This document shows positions 1-8,945 of a stretch of 40,523 nucleotides of DNA, piece by piece. The stretch's first letter is position 1; the number at the start of each line of letters is the position of its first letter. The notes under the pieces were generated by a model. That model did no database searches. It was not told the origin of the DNA and saw only the letters and a list, made by a program, of their open reading frames with translations. Source of the DNA: GWB2-37-7 sp049684915 (GTDB taxonomy: Bacteria > Bacillota > Clostridia > Lutisporales > Lutisporaceae); the NCBI GenBank assembly GCA_049684915.1, contig JBAVGO010000090.1:1-40523 (forward strand), read 5' to 3'. A program made the translations under genes and the position numbers.

Positions 1-1786
1 CTGATATAGTACCTGTAGCTCCTGTGGTGAAGTGATAGTAATCAATATCTGTTGATGAGTAAATATATGAGTTATATGTTGTAGCACTTGTTAATGGACC
101 ATATGCAGCTGTTGTTGTGCCATTTGGTTCATAAGTATCATTACCTACTGGAGGTGGTGTAGTTCCGCCAATACCTACTGCTACAAATGCATCAGTTATC
201 TTTTGTGCTACTGTTGAACCATATAAATCAGTAGCTGCTTGTTCAAATGCTGCTTTGCCATCTTCAAAATCTGAAGTTGTTGTTAAGTATGTTGTTAATG
301 CTCTATAGTATATGTTTGACATGTATGTATTATTATTGATGCTTGTTGCTGCTAAGTAGAAAGCCTTATTTGGAATACCACTGTTTGTGTGAACTCCGCC
401 GTAATCTGAAGTTGTAACATAATAATCATCCATATGAGCAGGTTGATCATAAAGTTCTGGGTTTGACAAGCTTCTTAAAGCGTCGCCTGCAATATTTGGA
501 GTGTAAACATCTTCACCCATTAACCAGTCATTAGGCTCGATTAGATAACCAAATACATCAGACATGGATTCGTTTAATGCACCAGGTTGATCTTGATATT
601 CTAGGTCTGCAGTATAGCTTGTTACAGCATGTGTAAATTCATGTCCTATTACGTCTAATGCTGCACATAGTGGAATAAATAAAGTGCCATCGCCATCGCC
701 ATAAACCATTTGTGATCCATTCCAAAATGCATTGTTATAACTTGAACTATAATGAACTGTTGACTTTATTGCTGCACCAGCATTATCAAAGCTGTTTCTT
801 CCAAGTGTGTTCTTGTAGTAATCATATACTATTGCTGCATTGGAATGAGCATCAACGCCAGCTTTTTGTATTGATGCGTTAAATACATTGTCAGTATCAC
901 TAAATAAAGTACCTGGTAAAGAAGTTCCATAATTTGCATTATAAGTTAGTATTTGAGCATTTCTTGAAAGGTCTCTTAAGTAATAAACACTACTTACTAA
1001 GTCAATATTTAAAGTTCTTGTATCGCCTAGTACACTAACGCCTGTACCAGTTGTAGCTGTAGTTTGGATTTCATTTCTTGTTTTTATTACATCACCAGTT
1101 GCTGCATTAACAAAAACCTTCATGTTAGCTGCATATGGCTCCATAAATTGTAATGTTACATAGTATATTGGCAACCATTCGCCTTCGTTGTTGTAAACAA
1201 AAGCTTGTGCTGTAGGCTCTGTTCCATATACTTGGTTCTTAGAATCAAGTCCTAATGAAGCTGCTGCAGCTTCTATAGCTTTTTTCTCATTTAGTGATAT
1301 CATATTCTTCCATGATTTTTCTGGAACAGTGTTATCTATCTTGCCATTTATTGCATATACAGTGCCTTCTGCATCTGTATGTACAATAGCTTCTGCTCCA
1401 TATACTGGAATACCATCAGAAAGTTGATTAATTTTATAGTGACTTGTACCTAATGTATCTTTTTCAACATTCTTTAGCTTAAATTCACCTTTGTTTAATT
1501 TGAACATGTCTTTGTTTTCTATTAAGAAAGCAATAGCTTCGCTGTCATTATTAACAGCTTCTTCTGAAAGCTTACCATTTATGAAGCTTGGAATTCCCTT
1601 TTCTTGGTTCCATTGAATTTTAAATTCCTTGTTATTATTGTCTGAATTGTTTTGCATTTTCTCGATAATTTCTAGTTGTCTTGTTTTTTTATCATTGCTT
1701 GAAATGTTACCCTCTGGTGAAGCAGCACTTACTACTACTCCTAGGCATAATACCATTACTAATAGAATTGCTAATAGTTTTTTCAT
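1..1786 (-). CDS. Secreted M4 (thermolysin-like) metallopeptidase, 3' end cut by window edge
   Basis: This is an extracellular zinc endopeptidase made as a preproenzyme; 595 codons are visible and the gene runs off the window start. It opens with a signal peptide (MKKLLAILLVMVLCLGVVVSA), followed by an FTP/PepSY-type propeptide to about residue 230. The catalytic domain carries the zinc motif HEFTH at about residues 382-386, the third-ligand segment GALNESMSDVFG shortly after, and the active-site histidine segment GGVHTNSG. After a PPP-like linker the sequence resembles a bacterial pre-peptidase C-terminal (PPC) domain (DTYEPNG...), which continues off the window. The ATG at 1786 has an AGGAGG SD 5-10 nt upstream. 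A promoter candidate lies at 1885-1913. Family assignment is firm; the substrate is not knowable here, although such enzymes usually scavenge protein outside the cell. Confidence 0.93.
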   Translation of the reverse strand, partial: MKKLLAILLVMVLCLGVVVSAASPEGNISSNDKKTRQLEIIEKMQNNSDNNNKEFKIQWNQEKGIPSFINGKLSEEAVNNDSEAIAFLIENKDMFKLNKGEFKLKNVEKDTLGTSHYKINQLSDGIPVYGAEAIVHTDAEGTVYAINGKIDNTVPEKSWKNMISLNEKKAIEAAAASLGLDSKNQVYGTEPTAQAFVYNNEGEWLPIYYVTLQFMEPYAANMKVFVNAATGDVIKTRNEIQTTATTGTGVSVLGDTRTLNIDLVSSVYYLRDLSRNAQILTYNANYGTSLPGTLFSDTDNVFNASIQKAGVDAHSNAAIVYDYYKNTLGRNSFDNAGAAIKSTVHYSSSYNNAFWNGSQMVYGDGDGTLFIPLCAALDVIGHEFTHAVTSYTADLEYQDQPGALNESMSDVFGYLIEPNDWLMGEDVYTPNIAGDALRSLSNPELYDQPAHMDDYYVTTSDYGGVHTNSGIPNKAFYLAATSINNNTYMSNIYYRALTTYLTTTSDFEDGKAAFEQAATDLYGSTVAQKITDAFVAVGIGGTTPPPVGNDTYEPNGTTTAAYGPLTSATTYNSYIYSSTDIDYYHFTTGATGTIS

Positions 1787-1884
1787 ATGTATCCTCCTCT
1801 TTATTTTAACGATTTTGTTTGCTTCTATCCTCCTTTTATTAAACTTATGGGCGTAACCCAAAATTGTAATTCTATATTACCATT

Positions 1885-1913
1885 ATAATATAATTAACTA
1901 AATTTTTAGTCAA
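1885..1913 (-). promoter_or_regulatory. Candidate SigA promoter of the M4 peptidase gene
   Basis: Read on the minus strand, TTGACT (1913-1908) is followed after 17 nt by TATTAT (1890-1885). It sits about 100 nt before the peptidase start, the correct orientation and distance for its promoter. The match is good but the region is AT-rich, so the call is moderate. Confidence 0.45.
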
Positions 1914-2046
1914 CGGTTATATATATCATAAAAATGCTAAATTTGACCTTCTCCTATGATATCAGCAGTTTAACTCTTGATATTAAGCTTTTATAGAGTT
2001 TTCCACGACTTATTATTTTTAAATAAAAAACTTCTATTGAAACGCT

Positions 2047-2126
2047 AAGCTTGTGCTGTAGGTTCTATTCCGTAACCTTAATTCTTGGAATCAAGTCCTA
2101 ATGAAGCTTCTGGAGTTTCCAGTATA
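2047..2126 (-). pseudogene. Decayed fragment of a second M4 peptidase gene
   Basis: About 80 bp here align without gaps to bases 1201-1280 of the adjacent peptidase gene. By eye roughly 59 of the first 70 positions match. The aligned part encodes the propeptide segment LGLDSKNQVYGTEPTAQAF. In the same frame the fragment reads LGLDSKN-stop-GYGIEPTAQAF, because the CAA codon has become TAA. It has the same orientation as the intact gene. It looks like the remnant of a tandem duplication or of a lost paralogue. Similarity fades beyond both ends, and no inverted repeats or target duplications mark it as mobile. Confidence 0.75.
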
Positions 2127-2260
2127 CTAGCAAGTAATTTCCTATTACATTAACGATGAATTTTATTCATTTTTTTAGTCAATACCGCATAAATATTCAA
2201 AATAAGACATAGCCCGACATCTGTATATTTTTTCTCATAATTAAGTGTTCAGTTAGAATG

Positions 2261-3295
2261 TTAATCAATAATATCACGAGCCTGCTTTGGTCTGTTTGCG
2301 ATATCACCATCTGAATTTTCAAACCAATCAAAATACTGTTTTGTATACAGTTTGCCTGATTGTACCATGGCATTCTTTCTGTCCTCTGATATATCAAAAT
2401 CAGTAGTTTTGATTCCAAGAGTATCTATGTAAACTGTCCTTTGCCAATCATCACTATGTAGATGTCTATTTTGTTGACTGTCCAATATTGTTGCGACTAA
2501 TCTTTTTATAAAATCGAAGAAATTATTAATATCTATTGATTCAGGTTCCTCCAGCTTTTCAAACACCTTAATCTCCTTATTTGAGTCTAATCTAAAACCC
2601 AAGGTCTCCATGTTAAAAACATAGGGATCAAAGTTAATACTATTATTGTCTCTATTATAGGTTTCATAATAATCTGTTTTAGCGAAATAATTATCAATAA
2701 AGCTTCTTCTGTCAAAAAGCTTTATTGGATAATTATCCAGTAACCCACCATCCACACACACCTCTGATTCTTTATTTCTTATTGCTGTAAAGAAAAATGG
2801 CATTGACATAGATATCCTTACTCCTTCAACCAATGTTAGGTCTGGAGAATGTTTATGAGAAAAAATTTCTGCTAAGCCTGTAGATAGATTTGTTCCTATT
2901 AAATATAAGTTTTTACTATTCTTAATATTATTTAGCTCTCTGAAGGTGGTAAAGTTGCTGCCAGTCTTGCTTTTAACTATTTCACCTATCCAGTTCCTAA
3001 AAAAATTCCCCTTATACCAACCGAATTCATTTAGAAGTCTATCTGTGTTTCTAATAACTCCCCAATTAGCATCCATAAACCTTTTAAAGTCTATCTGCCA
3101 TAACATATTCCTGATTTCCTCAATATTGAAATCAAGTGAAAGCAGAAGTGCGGTAATCGCACCTGCTGAAGTGCCTCCCACTCTCTTTATATCCTTTAAT
3201 ATTCCCTTTTGTTCCAATACCTCCAAGGCACCTATATATGCAATAGCTTTTACTCCTCCACCTTCAAAGATAAGATTTTTAAAATGATAGTTCAT
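2261..3295 (-). CDS. Patatin-like phospholipase
   Basis: The 344-residue product is a patatin-family acyl hydrolase expected to cleave acyl chains from membrane lipids. The family signatures are in order: the glycine-rich oxyanion loop EGGGVKAIAYIGAL near residue 11, the nucleophile elbow GTSAG near residue 42, and the dyad aspartate in DGGLLDNYPI near residue 180. There is no signal peptide, so it is probably cytoplasmic. The ATG follows a strong GGGAGG SD. It lies 71 bp downstream of yjjW on the same strand, so co-transcription with the yjjI-yjjW pair is possible but not shown. The bacterial family includes both lipid-remodelling enzymes and toxins; nothing here points to secretion. Confidence 0.9.
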   Translation of the reverse strand: MNYHFKNLIFEGGGVKAIAYIGALEVLEQKGILKDIKRVGGTSAGAITALLLSLDFNIEEIRNMLWQIDFKRFMDANWGVIRNTDRLLNEFGWYKGNFFRNWIGEIVKSKTGSNFTTFRELNNIKNSKNLYLIGTNLSTGLAEIFSHKHSPDLTLVEGVRISMSMPFFFTAIRNKESEVCVDGGLLDNYPIKLFDRRSFIDNYFAKTDYYETYNRDNNSINFDPYVFNMETLGFRLDSNKEIKVFEKLEEPESIDINNFFDFIKRLVATILDSQQNRHLHSDDWQRTVYIDTLGIKTTDFDISEDRKNAMVQSGKLYTKQYFDWFENSDGDIANRPKQARDIID

Positions 3296-3338
3296 AATAC
3301 CACCTCCCTAAATTTTTATTCAGTTCCCCCGGTATTAT
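3294..3338 (-). promoter_or_regulatory. Inverted repeat enclosing the patatin ribosome-binding site
   Basis: On the minus strand ATAATACC (3338-3331) is the perfect complement of GGTATTAT (3301-3294), which runs into the ATG of the patatin gene. The 29-nt loop contains the SD. Such a stem would hide the start codon. The arms are short and AT-rich, so chance is a real alternative. Confidence 0.3.
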
Positions 3339-3366
3339 GATAAAAAGTACAAGTTAGTTCTTATAT

Positions 3367-4206
3367 CTATATAATTGAAGCTCTATGATCTAATATCTCC
3401 CTAGCAACTTTTAGCAGCCTATTCATGATCTTACTGTCCGTAGTTTCATAATTCAATAAATGAGTTTTTACTCCTATAGGTCTAAAAGCAATTAACTTAT
3501 ATAGAGTATAATCATTTAAGTTTTTTATATAGCCGGCAATACTTTTAATTTCTTCGTCACTGTCTGTAAAATCTTGTACAACAACGGTTCTAATCTCGTA
3601 AAGTGAGCCTTGTTGTGATGCATAGCTTGCATTTTTTATAATGTTTTCGTTGTTCAATCCTGTAAGCTCCAGATGCTTATCTCTATTCCATGCTTTAAAA
3701 TCAAACATAAAACCATCTGTTACAGTGCAAAGTCTTTTAAAGATATCAAGGTCAAGGGTACCATTTGTATCAATAAATGTAGTAAGCTTTGTTTCATTTT
3801 TTATCTTCTTAAATAATTGGTACACGAACTCAGCCTGCTCTGTACATTCTCCTCCCGATAGTGTTATGCCATCAAGAAATTCTGCATATTTGCCTACGTA
3901 TTCAAAAAGCTCTTCTACATTTAATTCATAGCATTTTGGAGAAGACATATTTGGGCATAACCTTATGCATTCACCACAATTAATGCAAAGTTCTTTATTA
4001 TATATTAATTTTCCTTCGTTTTTCATAAGTGCACTCTGTTTACAAGCTGTTACACATATGCCGCAGTTATTACAATGATTTTGGGTCTCCGGATTGTGGC
4101 AGTACAAGCAGTGCATATTGCACCCCTGAAGGAATATTGCCATGCGGCTGCCTGGTCCATCTATAAATGTACTGTTTATAATTTTGTTTATTTTAGCCTT
4201 AATCAC
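3367..4206 (-). CDS. yjjW: YjjW-family glycyl radical enzyme activase (radical SAM)
   Basis: This 279-residue radical-SAM enzyme should use S-adenosylmethionine and a [4Fe-4S] cluster to install the glycyl radical on its partner YjjI. The radical-SAM motif is CNMHCLYC (CX3CX2C) near residues 29-36. Two ferredoxin-type cluster motifs follow at once (CNNCGICVTAC and CINCGECIRLC), as in activases of non-PFL glycyl radical enzymes, and then the GG(E) motif TLSGGE. Translation starts at a GTG that overlaps the last 8 nt of yjjI (GTGATTAA), implying translational coupling. Pairing with yjjI identifies the family; the activase chemistry is established for relatives, and the YjjI substrate is unknown. 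Confidence 0.9.
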   Translation of the reverse strand: MIKAKINKIINSTFIDGPGSRMAIFLQGCNMHCLYCHNPETQNHCNNCGICVTACKQSALMKNEGKLIYNKELCINCGECIRLCPNMSSPKCYELNVEELFEYVGKYAEFLDGITLSGGECTEQAEFVYQLFKKIKNETKLTTFIDTNGTLDLDIFKRLCTVTDGFMFDFKAWNRDKHLELTGLNNENIIKNASYASQQGSLYEIRTVVVQDFTDSDEEIKSIAGYIKNLNDYTLYKLIAFRPIGVKTHLLNYETTDSKIMNRLLKVAREILDHRASII

Positions 4207-5686
4207 AGTTTCTTACTGTCCTTTCAAGTACTTTATTGTTCTTGATGCTGTCAGCTCCAAGCTTTACAGTACCCTCTCTCAGACTTTCATGATTATTATA
4301 CTTTTGTATATCACTTCTTTTTACAAGATATCCAGTTATTCTTATCAAATCAGAATCTGAAGTATTTAAAGCAAATATTTTCATACCCTTACTCATCGCT
4401 GTGTCTATAAGTTTTAGAACTCCGTTTATATTTCTCTTTGCTGTACTTTCAAATATATATATATCTGTAACTCCAGTATCAAACTTATCTTGCAGCTTTG
4501 ATTGTATGTTTATTTGCTGAAATATTTCCGGCTCTTGACCAACTTTAAATCTTACTCCCGCTGTCTCTTCAAGGTCTGTGTCTATACCAGACTGAGCATG
4601 GAAACCAATCTTCCCATGAGTTCCGTAGCAGTACGCCCCCTCACCTGCCTTAACTAAAGCATAAATAGCGTCAATTATCTCTTCGGCAATATCATTAGCT
4701 TCATCACTTTTACCCATTTTTAAACCATTTGTCAAGCTTTCTACACATTCATAAAGCCCAAAAACACCAGCCATAGATGTAAATTTATCAATACTTATAA
4801 AGCTTTCTCTTGCCAAAAAGCTACTTTCAAAAAACCTTGAATCTTCAACAATAAATCTTGCTCTTGCATTTATAATCTCACATAGACTATTAACAGCATC
4901 AGGTAGTACATCCTTCAAAAACTCTTGCAGGCTTGCTGCTTTCTTAGCCAACTTCATAAGATTTAACCTTACAAGAGTGTAGCTTCCTCCGCCTATGAGT
5001 AGAGTATTATAACAGCTAGCGATGCCATAGCCTTCTCCCAGCTCTTTTACAATTTCTTTATGATTTACAAAGTAAGGCTTTCCTATTTCTAAAGCTGTCT
5101 CTACTGCCAAGGTGGCAAATTCTCTTGAGGTCTCGTCAGAATACTTTAAAGAAATATTGGGTATCGCATTTTTTAATTCTTTCTCCAGCTTTAAAATCAA
5201 CCTTCCTACTCTTGTTTCCTTTGGACCTATGTTCATATGTACAAAAGCATCAGGAAGATTTCTATCTATATTAACAAGAAACAACTTTAGCAATTTCTCT
5301 AATTCCTCACAAGAAACCGTATCTGCAAAAGTCTCTAATATTTCATCCACTTGACCTAAATATACAGGATAACCTGTTATAGAAGGTACATAATTATACA
5401 TTATTAATAGTGCATTAATTGCTTCATACATATCTGTAGGTGGTGTTATATTTAAGTAATCACTGCCTTTTTCCATTAACAATTTATAGTCTGGAAGTAT
5501 ATATCTCGGTCTATAAGGAGCATGTCCTTCAAAAATATCACATATTATTCTGGCTTCTAGATACTGATGTGCAATATTACTTATATTTACATAAGTCAAT
5601 GAGTTCTCCGCAGCGAAAGCTAGTGCATTCTTTTTTTGTTTGTATTCCAAATTAACGTCTTTTATTATGCTTAATATTTTATCCAT
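4199..5686 (-). CDS. yjjI: YjjI-family glycyl radical enzyme of unknown substrate
   Basis: The 495-residue protein has the C-terminal glycyl radical motif RITGYLVKRSD, placing the radical at Gly452. Cys225 in GIASCYN is a candidate for the catalytic thiyl residue, by position only. It is shorter than pyruvate formate-lyase or the dehydratases (about 750-850 residues), as expected for the YjjI family. It works with the activase encoded immediately downstream with an 8-nt overlap. Glycyl radical enzymes are destroyed by oxygen, which agrees with an anaerobic host. I see no pathway gene beside it that reveals the substrate. SD AAGGGTG precedes the ATG. Confidence 0.88.
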   Translation of the reverse strand: MDKILSIIKDVNLEYKQKKNALAFAAENSLTYVNISNIAHQYLEARIICDIFEGHAPYRPRYILPDYKLLMEKGSDYLNITPPTDMYEAINALLIMYNYVPSITGYPVYLGQVDEILETFADTVSCEELEKLLKLFLVNIDRNLPDAFVHMNIGPKETRVGRLILKLEKELKNAIPNISLKYSDETSREFATLAVETALEIGKPYFVNHKEIVKELGEGYGIASCYNTLLIGGGSYTLVRLNLMKLAKKAASLQEFLKDVLPDAVNSLCEIINARARFIVEDSRFFESSFLARESFISIDKFTSMAGVFGLYECVESLTNGLKMGKSDEANDIAEEIIDAIYALVKAGEGAYCYGTHGKIGFHAQSGIDTDLEETAGVRFKVGQEPEIFQQINIQSKLQDKFDTGVTDIYIFESTAKRNINGVLKLIDTAMSKGMKIFALNTSDSDLIRITGYLVKRSDIQKYNNHESLREGTVKLGADSIKNNKVLERTVRNCD

Positions 5687-5756
5687 TTCATCACCCTTAT
5701 ATTTTTAGTAGTTATGCTTATTATTTTAGCATTTTTATAGGTTTATTGATATTTTT

Positions 5757-6392
5757 TCAATATAATAGGAAGTAATTTAGAATAGATACAATGCTTACAA
5801 TGATTGTTTCTGAAATTGGAACATGAGTAGATACTTCAACGTCATTACTTATTAAGGGGGCAATAATCTTAATATTGGTTTCAACAAAAAGATATATTTT
5901 TAATCTTGTCATGTTAATGCCTGCGTTCTCTACATCAGATTTAAAATCAACCTTAACTGAGCCCATAGGCTGAATCTTAATGCTAATTTTAGGACCACTA
6001 TTTGCAAACAGCTGACTGCCAAATACGTTTACCACAGGTATCTTTAGGTCTTTGGTGCCTATTTCTGTTAACTCCGTCTGAATTGCTAGCGTTGTCTCAC
6101 CTGCCAGCTTGTTCATTAGCATTGGATCTACTTTAACCATTGTTACTTTACCTGTACTATCTGTCATAATCTCAACTATATTTTTATATTCGGGCTCAAT
6201 GGACTTTCTATATACTACATCGTTAATTGCCTGAGTAGCAAGGGTACGTGCCTTAATTTCCGACATAGCAATAATAGTTGGTTTTAAGTTCTTTTCTACA
6301 ATGAATAATGTATATAATAGTACAAATGTAATTATTGCCAGCATTAATAAACCGGATCGCTTATTCTTTCTCTTAAAATATCTTCTTCTCAT
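5757..6392 (-). CDS. yunB: Sporulation protein YunB
   Basis: The 211-residue product has a basic N-terminus, one membrane anchor (about residues 15-34) and an extracytoplasmic domain with the YunB pattern (conserved KxxPxI..., internal QPMGSVKVDF, terminal PISETIIV). In Bacillus subtilis yunB is a mother-cell sporulation gene needed for normal spores; the biochemical role is unknown. I chose the ATG at 6392 rather than the in-frame TTG at 6398 because GGGGG lies 9 nt upstream of it. The last dozen residues (SIVSILNYFLLY) lack the usual VP near the end, but the frame is intact. It is divergent from the penicillin-binding protein gene. Confidence 0.82.
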   Translation of the reverse strand: MRRRYFKRKNKRSGLLMLAIITFVLLYTLFIVEKNLKPTIIAMSEIKARTLATQAINDVVYRKSIEPEYKNIVEIMTDSTGKVTMVKVDPMLMNKLAGETTLAIQTELTEIGTKDLKIPVVNVFGSQLFANSGPKISIKIQPMGSVKVDFKSDVENAGINMTRLKIYLFVETNIKIIAPLISNDVEVSTHVPISETIIVSIVSILNYFLLY

Positions 6393-6474
6393 AAGCAAAC
6401 ACCCCCTTATTATTAATATATGTTCTAAATGCTATTTTGTTACCGAATTTGAAAAATCTCATAGACCCCTTAAA

Positions 6475-6503
6475 TTGATATATATGATTAAATATGCTAT
6501 AAT
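6475..6503 (+). promoter_or_regulatory. SigA-type promoter of the class A PBP gene
   Basis: TTGATA (6475-6480), a 17-nt spacer and a perfect TATAAT (6498-6503), preceded by TGC as an extended -10. It ends 37 nt before the PBP start codon, with no other gene between. Confidence 0.75.
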
Positions 6504-6540
6504 TATTGTGTTATGGCAGGTCTAATTAAGGAGGAATAAA

Positions 6541-8937
6541 ATGGACAACGAAAAGACAGGCTCATCTACATCAAGGAAAAACCAAAAACCTAAACCAAAA
6601 AAGACACGAAAAATTCTAAAGAATATAATATTAGTTTTGATGATAATAATTCTTGTCGGAAGCTTTGTTGCCTTAGGCACAGCTTATGCTTGGATTAATA
6701 GTGCAAAGCCCTTGAATATAGATGAACTGATTTCATTAAACCAAACTACAACTATTGTAGATTCAAAAGATAATATTATTATAAAACTACATGCAAACGA
6801 AAACAGAACAATAGTGACTCTGGATAAAATACCTAAGCAGCTTCAAGATGCCTTTATTGCAATTGAAGATAAACGATTTGAGAAGCACTTTGGTATAGAT
6901 ATTTATAGAATGTTTGGTGCAATTAAGGCGGATATATCTAGTGGAAGTTACGCTCAAGGCGGTAGCACAATAACTCAACAACTAATCAAAAAAGTATATT
7001 TATCAGACCAAAAGGTTTTTAAACGTAAAATAATAGAAATATACTATGCCATACAGTTAGAAAGACGTTTTACTAAAGATCAGATATTAGAAGCATATTT
7101 GAACACAATACCTCTAGGTGATAATGTAGCAGGGGTTAAGGAAGCTGGTTTGTACTATTTTGGTAAGGAGCTGGATCAATTAACCTTAGCAGAAAGTGCT
7201 ATGATAGCAGGAATCACCAATAATCCAACACTATATTCTCCTACCCGCAAGTTTGAGAATGCAACAAAGCGCAAGGAACTAATTTTAAGTGAAATGCTCA
7301 AACAAGGCAAAATTAATCAAGAGCAATATGACGTTGCTATCAAAGAAGAAGTAAAGCTATCCAAAATAGAAAGTGAAGTTGGAACTACATACTTTGCAGA
7401 TATGGTAATAGAAGATGTGTTAGCGGTATTAAAAGAAGAGCTCGGCTATTCACAAGAAGAAGCTCAAATTAAGCTATTTAACGGTGGTATGAAGATAGTC
7501 GCAACCATAGATACAGATATTCAAAACTCTTTAGAAGCTTCCTTTAAGAAAGAAGCATTGTTCCCTAAGAGCAAGGAAGATGCAAATGGTACTCTTCAGC
7601 CTGAAGCAGCAGCAATAATCATCGATCATACTACTGGTGAAGTAAAAGCAGTTATGGGCGGACGTAGTGAAAAGATAAGAAGAGGTTTAAACCGTGCTAC
7701 GCAATCTCTTAGACAGCCAGGCTCAACAATTAAACCTTTAGCAGTATATGCACCTGCACTTGACAATGGATATACCGTTGCATCAGTAATTGATGATTCT
7801 CCTATATCTTATGGAGATTATTCTCCTGATAACTACGGTGGAACTTTCAAAGGTCTTGTTACTGTTAGAGAAGCTATTCAAAGCTCAATTAATGTAGTTG
7901 CAGTCAAAGTTGTACAAGATCTAGGACTCTCCAGATCAGCGGATTACCTAAAGAGATTTGGTATAACATCAATAGTTACAAAAGCAGACGAAAATGGGAA
8001 TAGTGATATGGGACTAGGCTCTCTGGGACTAGGCGGTTTAACAAGGGGTATCAGACCTATTGAAATGGCAGCTGCCTATAGTGTATTCCCAAACAAGGGA
8101 ATATATAATAAACCCATATCATTTACAAAGATATATGACAAAGATGGAAACTTGATATACGAAAACAAACCAAAGAAGGAAAGAGTTGTCAGTGAACAAG
8201 TAGCTTATCTAATGGCTGATATAATGCAAGGTGTTGTAAAGGGCGGAACCGGTGGACGTGCAGCAATACCTAATATGCCAACAGCTGGTAAAACAGGTAC
8301 TACTACAGACAACGTTGATGCTTGGTTTGTAGGTTATACACCATATTATACAGCGGCAGTTTGGATGGGGCATGATGAGCCAAAGAACTTAGGTTTTACC
8401 GGCGGAAGTTATCCTGCAAGTTTATGGAAAGATATTATGACAAGTGTCCATAAGGGTAAGCCTTATAAAAATTTTGAAATGCCTGGTGGTCTTGTTACAG
8501 TAGATATTTGTACAGAGTCTGGTAAAAGACCTTCAGAGCTTTGTGCACTGGATCAAAGAGGTTCTACAATCAAAACTGAAATCTTTATTAAAGGAACAGA
8601 ACCTACTACAGAAGAAATATGTGATATTCATGTAGTACGTGATATTGATATTTCTACTAATAAGCTTGCATCACCTTATTGTCCTGCATCCTTGATACAG
8701 TCTAGGGTGTTTATACAGCGTAATGAACCATATGTACCGAGTGCATCAGGAAAGATTCCTGCGGATAGTATTTATGAGGCTCCTACAGAAACATGCCCAC
8801 TTCATATTACTGCTATTCCCGATACTCCTGAAATTCCGGATATACCGGATGTACCAGATATCCCAGATATACCAGATGAAGATGAAGATAAACCAACTGA
8901 ACCAACCATACCACCACCTAACAATCCAAACTTCTAA
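6541..8937 (+). CDS. Class A penicillin-binding protein (bifunctional glycosyltransferase/transpeptidase)
   Basis: This 798-residue membrane enzyme polymerises and cross-links peptidoglycan. A lysine-rich cytoplasmic tail precedes a single membrane anchor (about 28-50). The GT51 domain has the catalytic Glu109 (AIEDKRFEKHFG) and GGSTITQQL near 140. The transpeptidase domain has the nucleophile Ser395 in the SXXK motif STIK, SSIN as the SXN motif, and KTGT beginning at Lys584. The C-terminus is a proline/acidic tail with repeated IPD units (IPDIPDVPDIPDIPDEDED), probably unstructured. AAGGAGG is 7 nt before the ATG. It is transcribed alone from the promoter at 6475 and ends at the terminator at 8946. 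Relatives are called PBP1A/PonA; sporulation-specific PBPs cannot be excluded. Confidence 0.95.
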   Translation: MDNEKTGSSTSRKNQKPKPKKTRKILKNIILVLMIIILVGSFVALGTAYAWINSAKPLNIDELISLNQTTTIVDSKDNIIIKLHANENRTIVTLDKIPKQLQDAFIAIEDKRFEKHFGIDIYRMFGAIKADISSGSYAQGGSTITQQLIKKVYLSDQKVFKRKIIEIYYAIQLERRFTKDQILEAYLNTIPLGDNVAGVKEAGLYYFGKELDQLTLAESAMIAGITNNPTLYSPTRKFENATKRKELILSEMLKQGKINQEQYDVAIKEEVKLSKIESEVGTTYFADMVIEDVLAVLKEELGYSQEEAQIKLFNGGMKIVATIDTDIQNSLEASFKKEALFPKSKEDANGTLQPEAAAIIIDHTTGEVKAVMGGRSEKIRRGLNRATQSLRQPGSTIKPLAVYAPALDNGYTVASVIDDSPISYGDYSPDNYGGTFKGLVTVREAIQSSINVVAVKVVQDLGLSRSADYLKRFGITSIVTKADENGNSDMGLGSLGLGGLTRGIRPIEMAAAYSVFPNKGIYNKPISFTKIYDKDGNLIYENKPKKERVVSEQVAYLMADIMQGVVKGGTGGRAAIPNMPTAGKTGTTTDNVDAWFVGYTPYYTAAVWMGHDEPKNLGFTGGSYPASLWKDIMTSVHKGKPYKNFEMPGGLVTVDICTESGKRPSELCALDQRGSTIKTEIFIKGTEPTTEEICDIHVVRDIDISTNKLASPYCPASLIQSRVFIQRNEPYVPSASGKIPADSIYEAPTETCPLHITAIPDTPEIPDIPDVPDIPDIPDEDEDKPTEPTIPPPNNPNF

Positions 8938-8945
8938 AACAAACA

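Larger units (their letters stand above)
1787..2260. other. 474-bp intergenic region before the M4 peptidase
   Basis: No intact gene is visible. The region holds the peptidase SD, a second SD-like AGGAGG near 1831-1836 with no start codon after it, the promoter candidate at 1885-1913, and the decayed peptidase fragment at 2047-2126. The stretch next to the patatin stop codon (2130-2260) shows nothing I can identify. Confidence 0.6.

Noticed and set aside
1629..1856. Hydrophobic open frame on the plus strand opposite the M4 peptidase signal peptide
   Set aside because: It is the antisense shadow of a real gene, lacks an SD and has no conserved features. The same applies to the other open frames opposite good genes.
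2047..2126. Insertion of a mobile element carrying peptidase sequence
   Set aside because: No inverted repeats, target duplication or transposase sequence is near; decay of a duplicated gene explains it.
5757..5830. Apparent frameshift at the end of yunB
   Set aside because: The C-terminal residues differ from the usual pattern, but no alternative frame restores it over this stretch; natural divergence is simpler.
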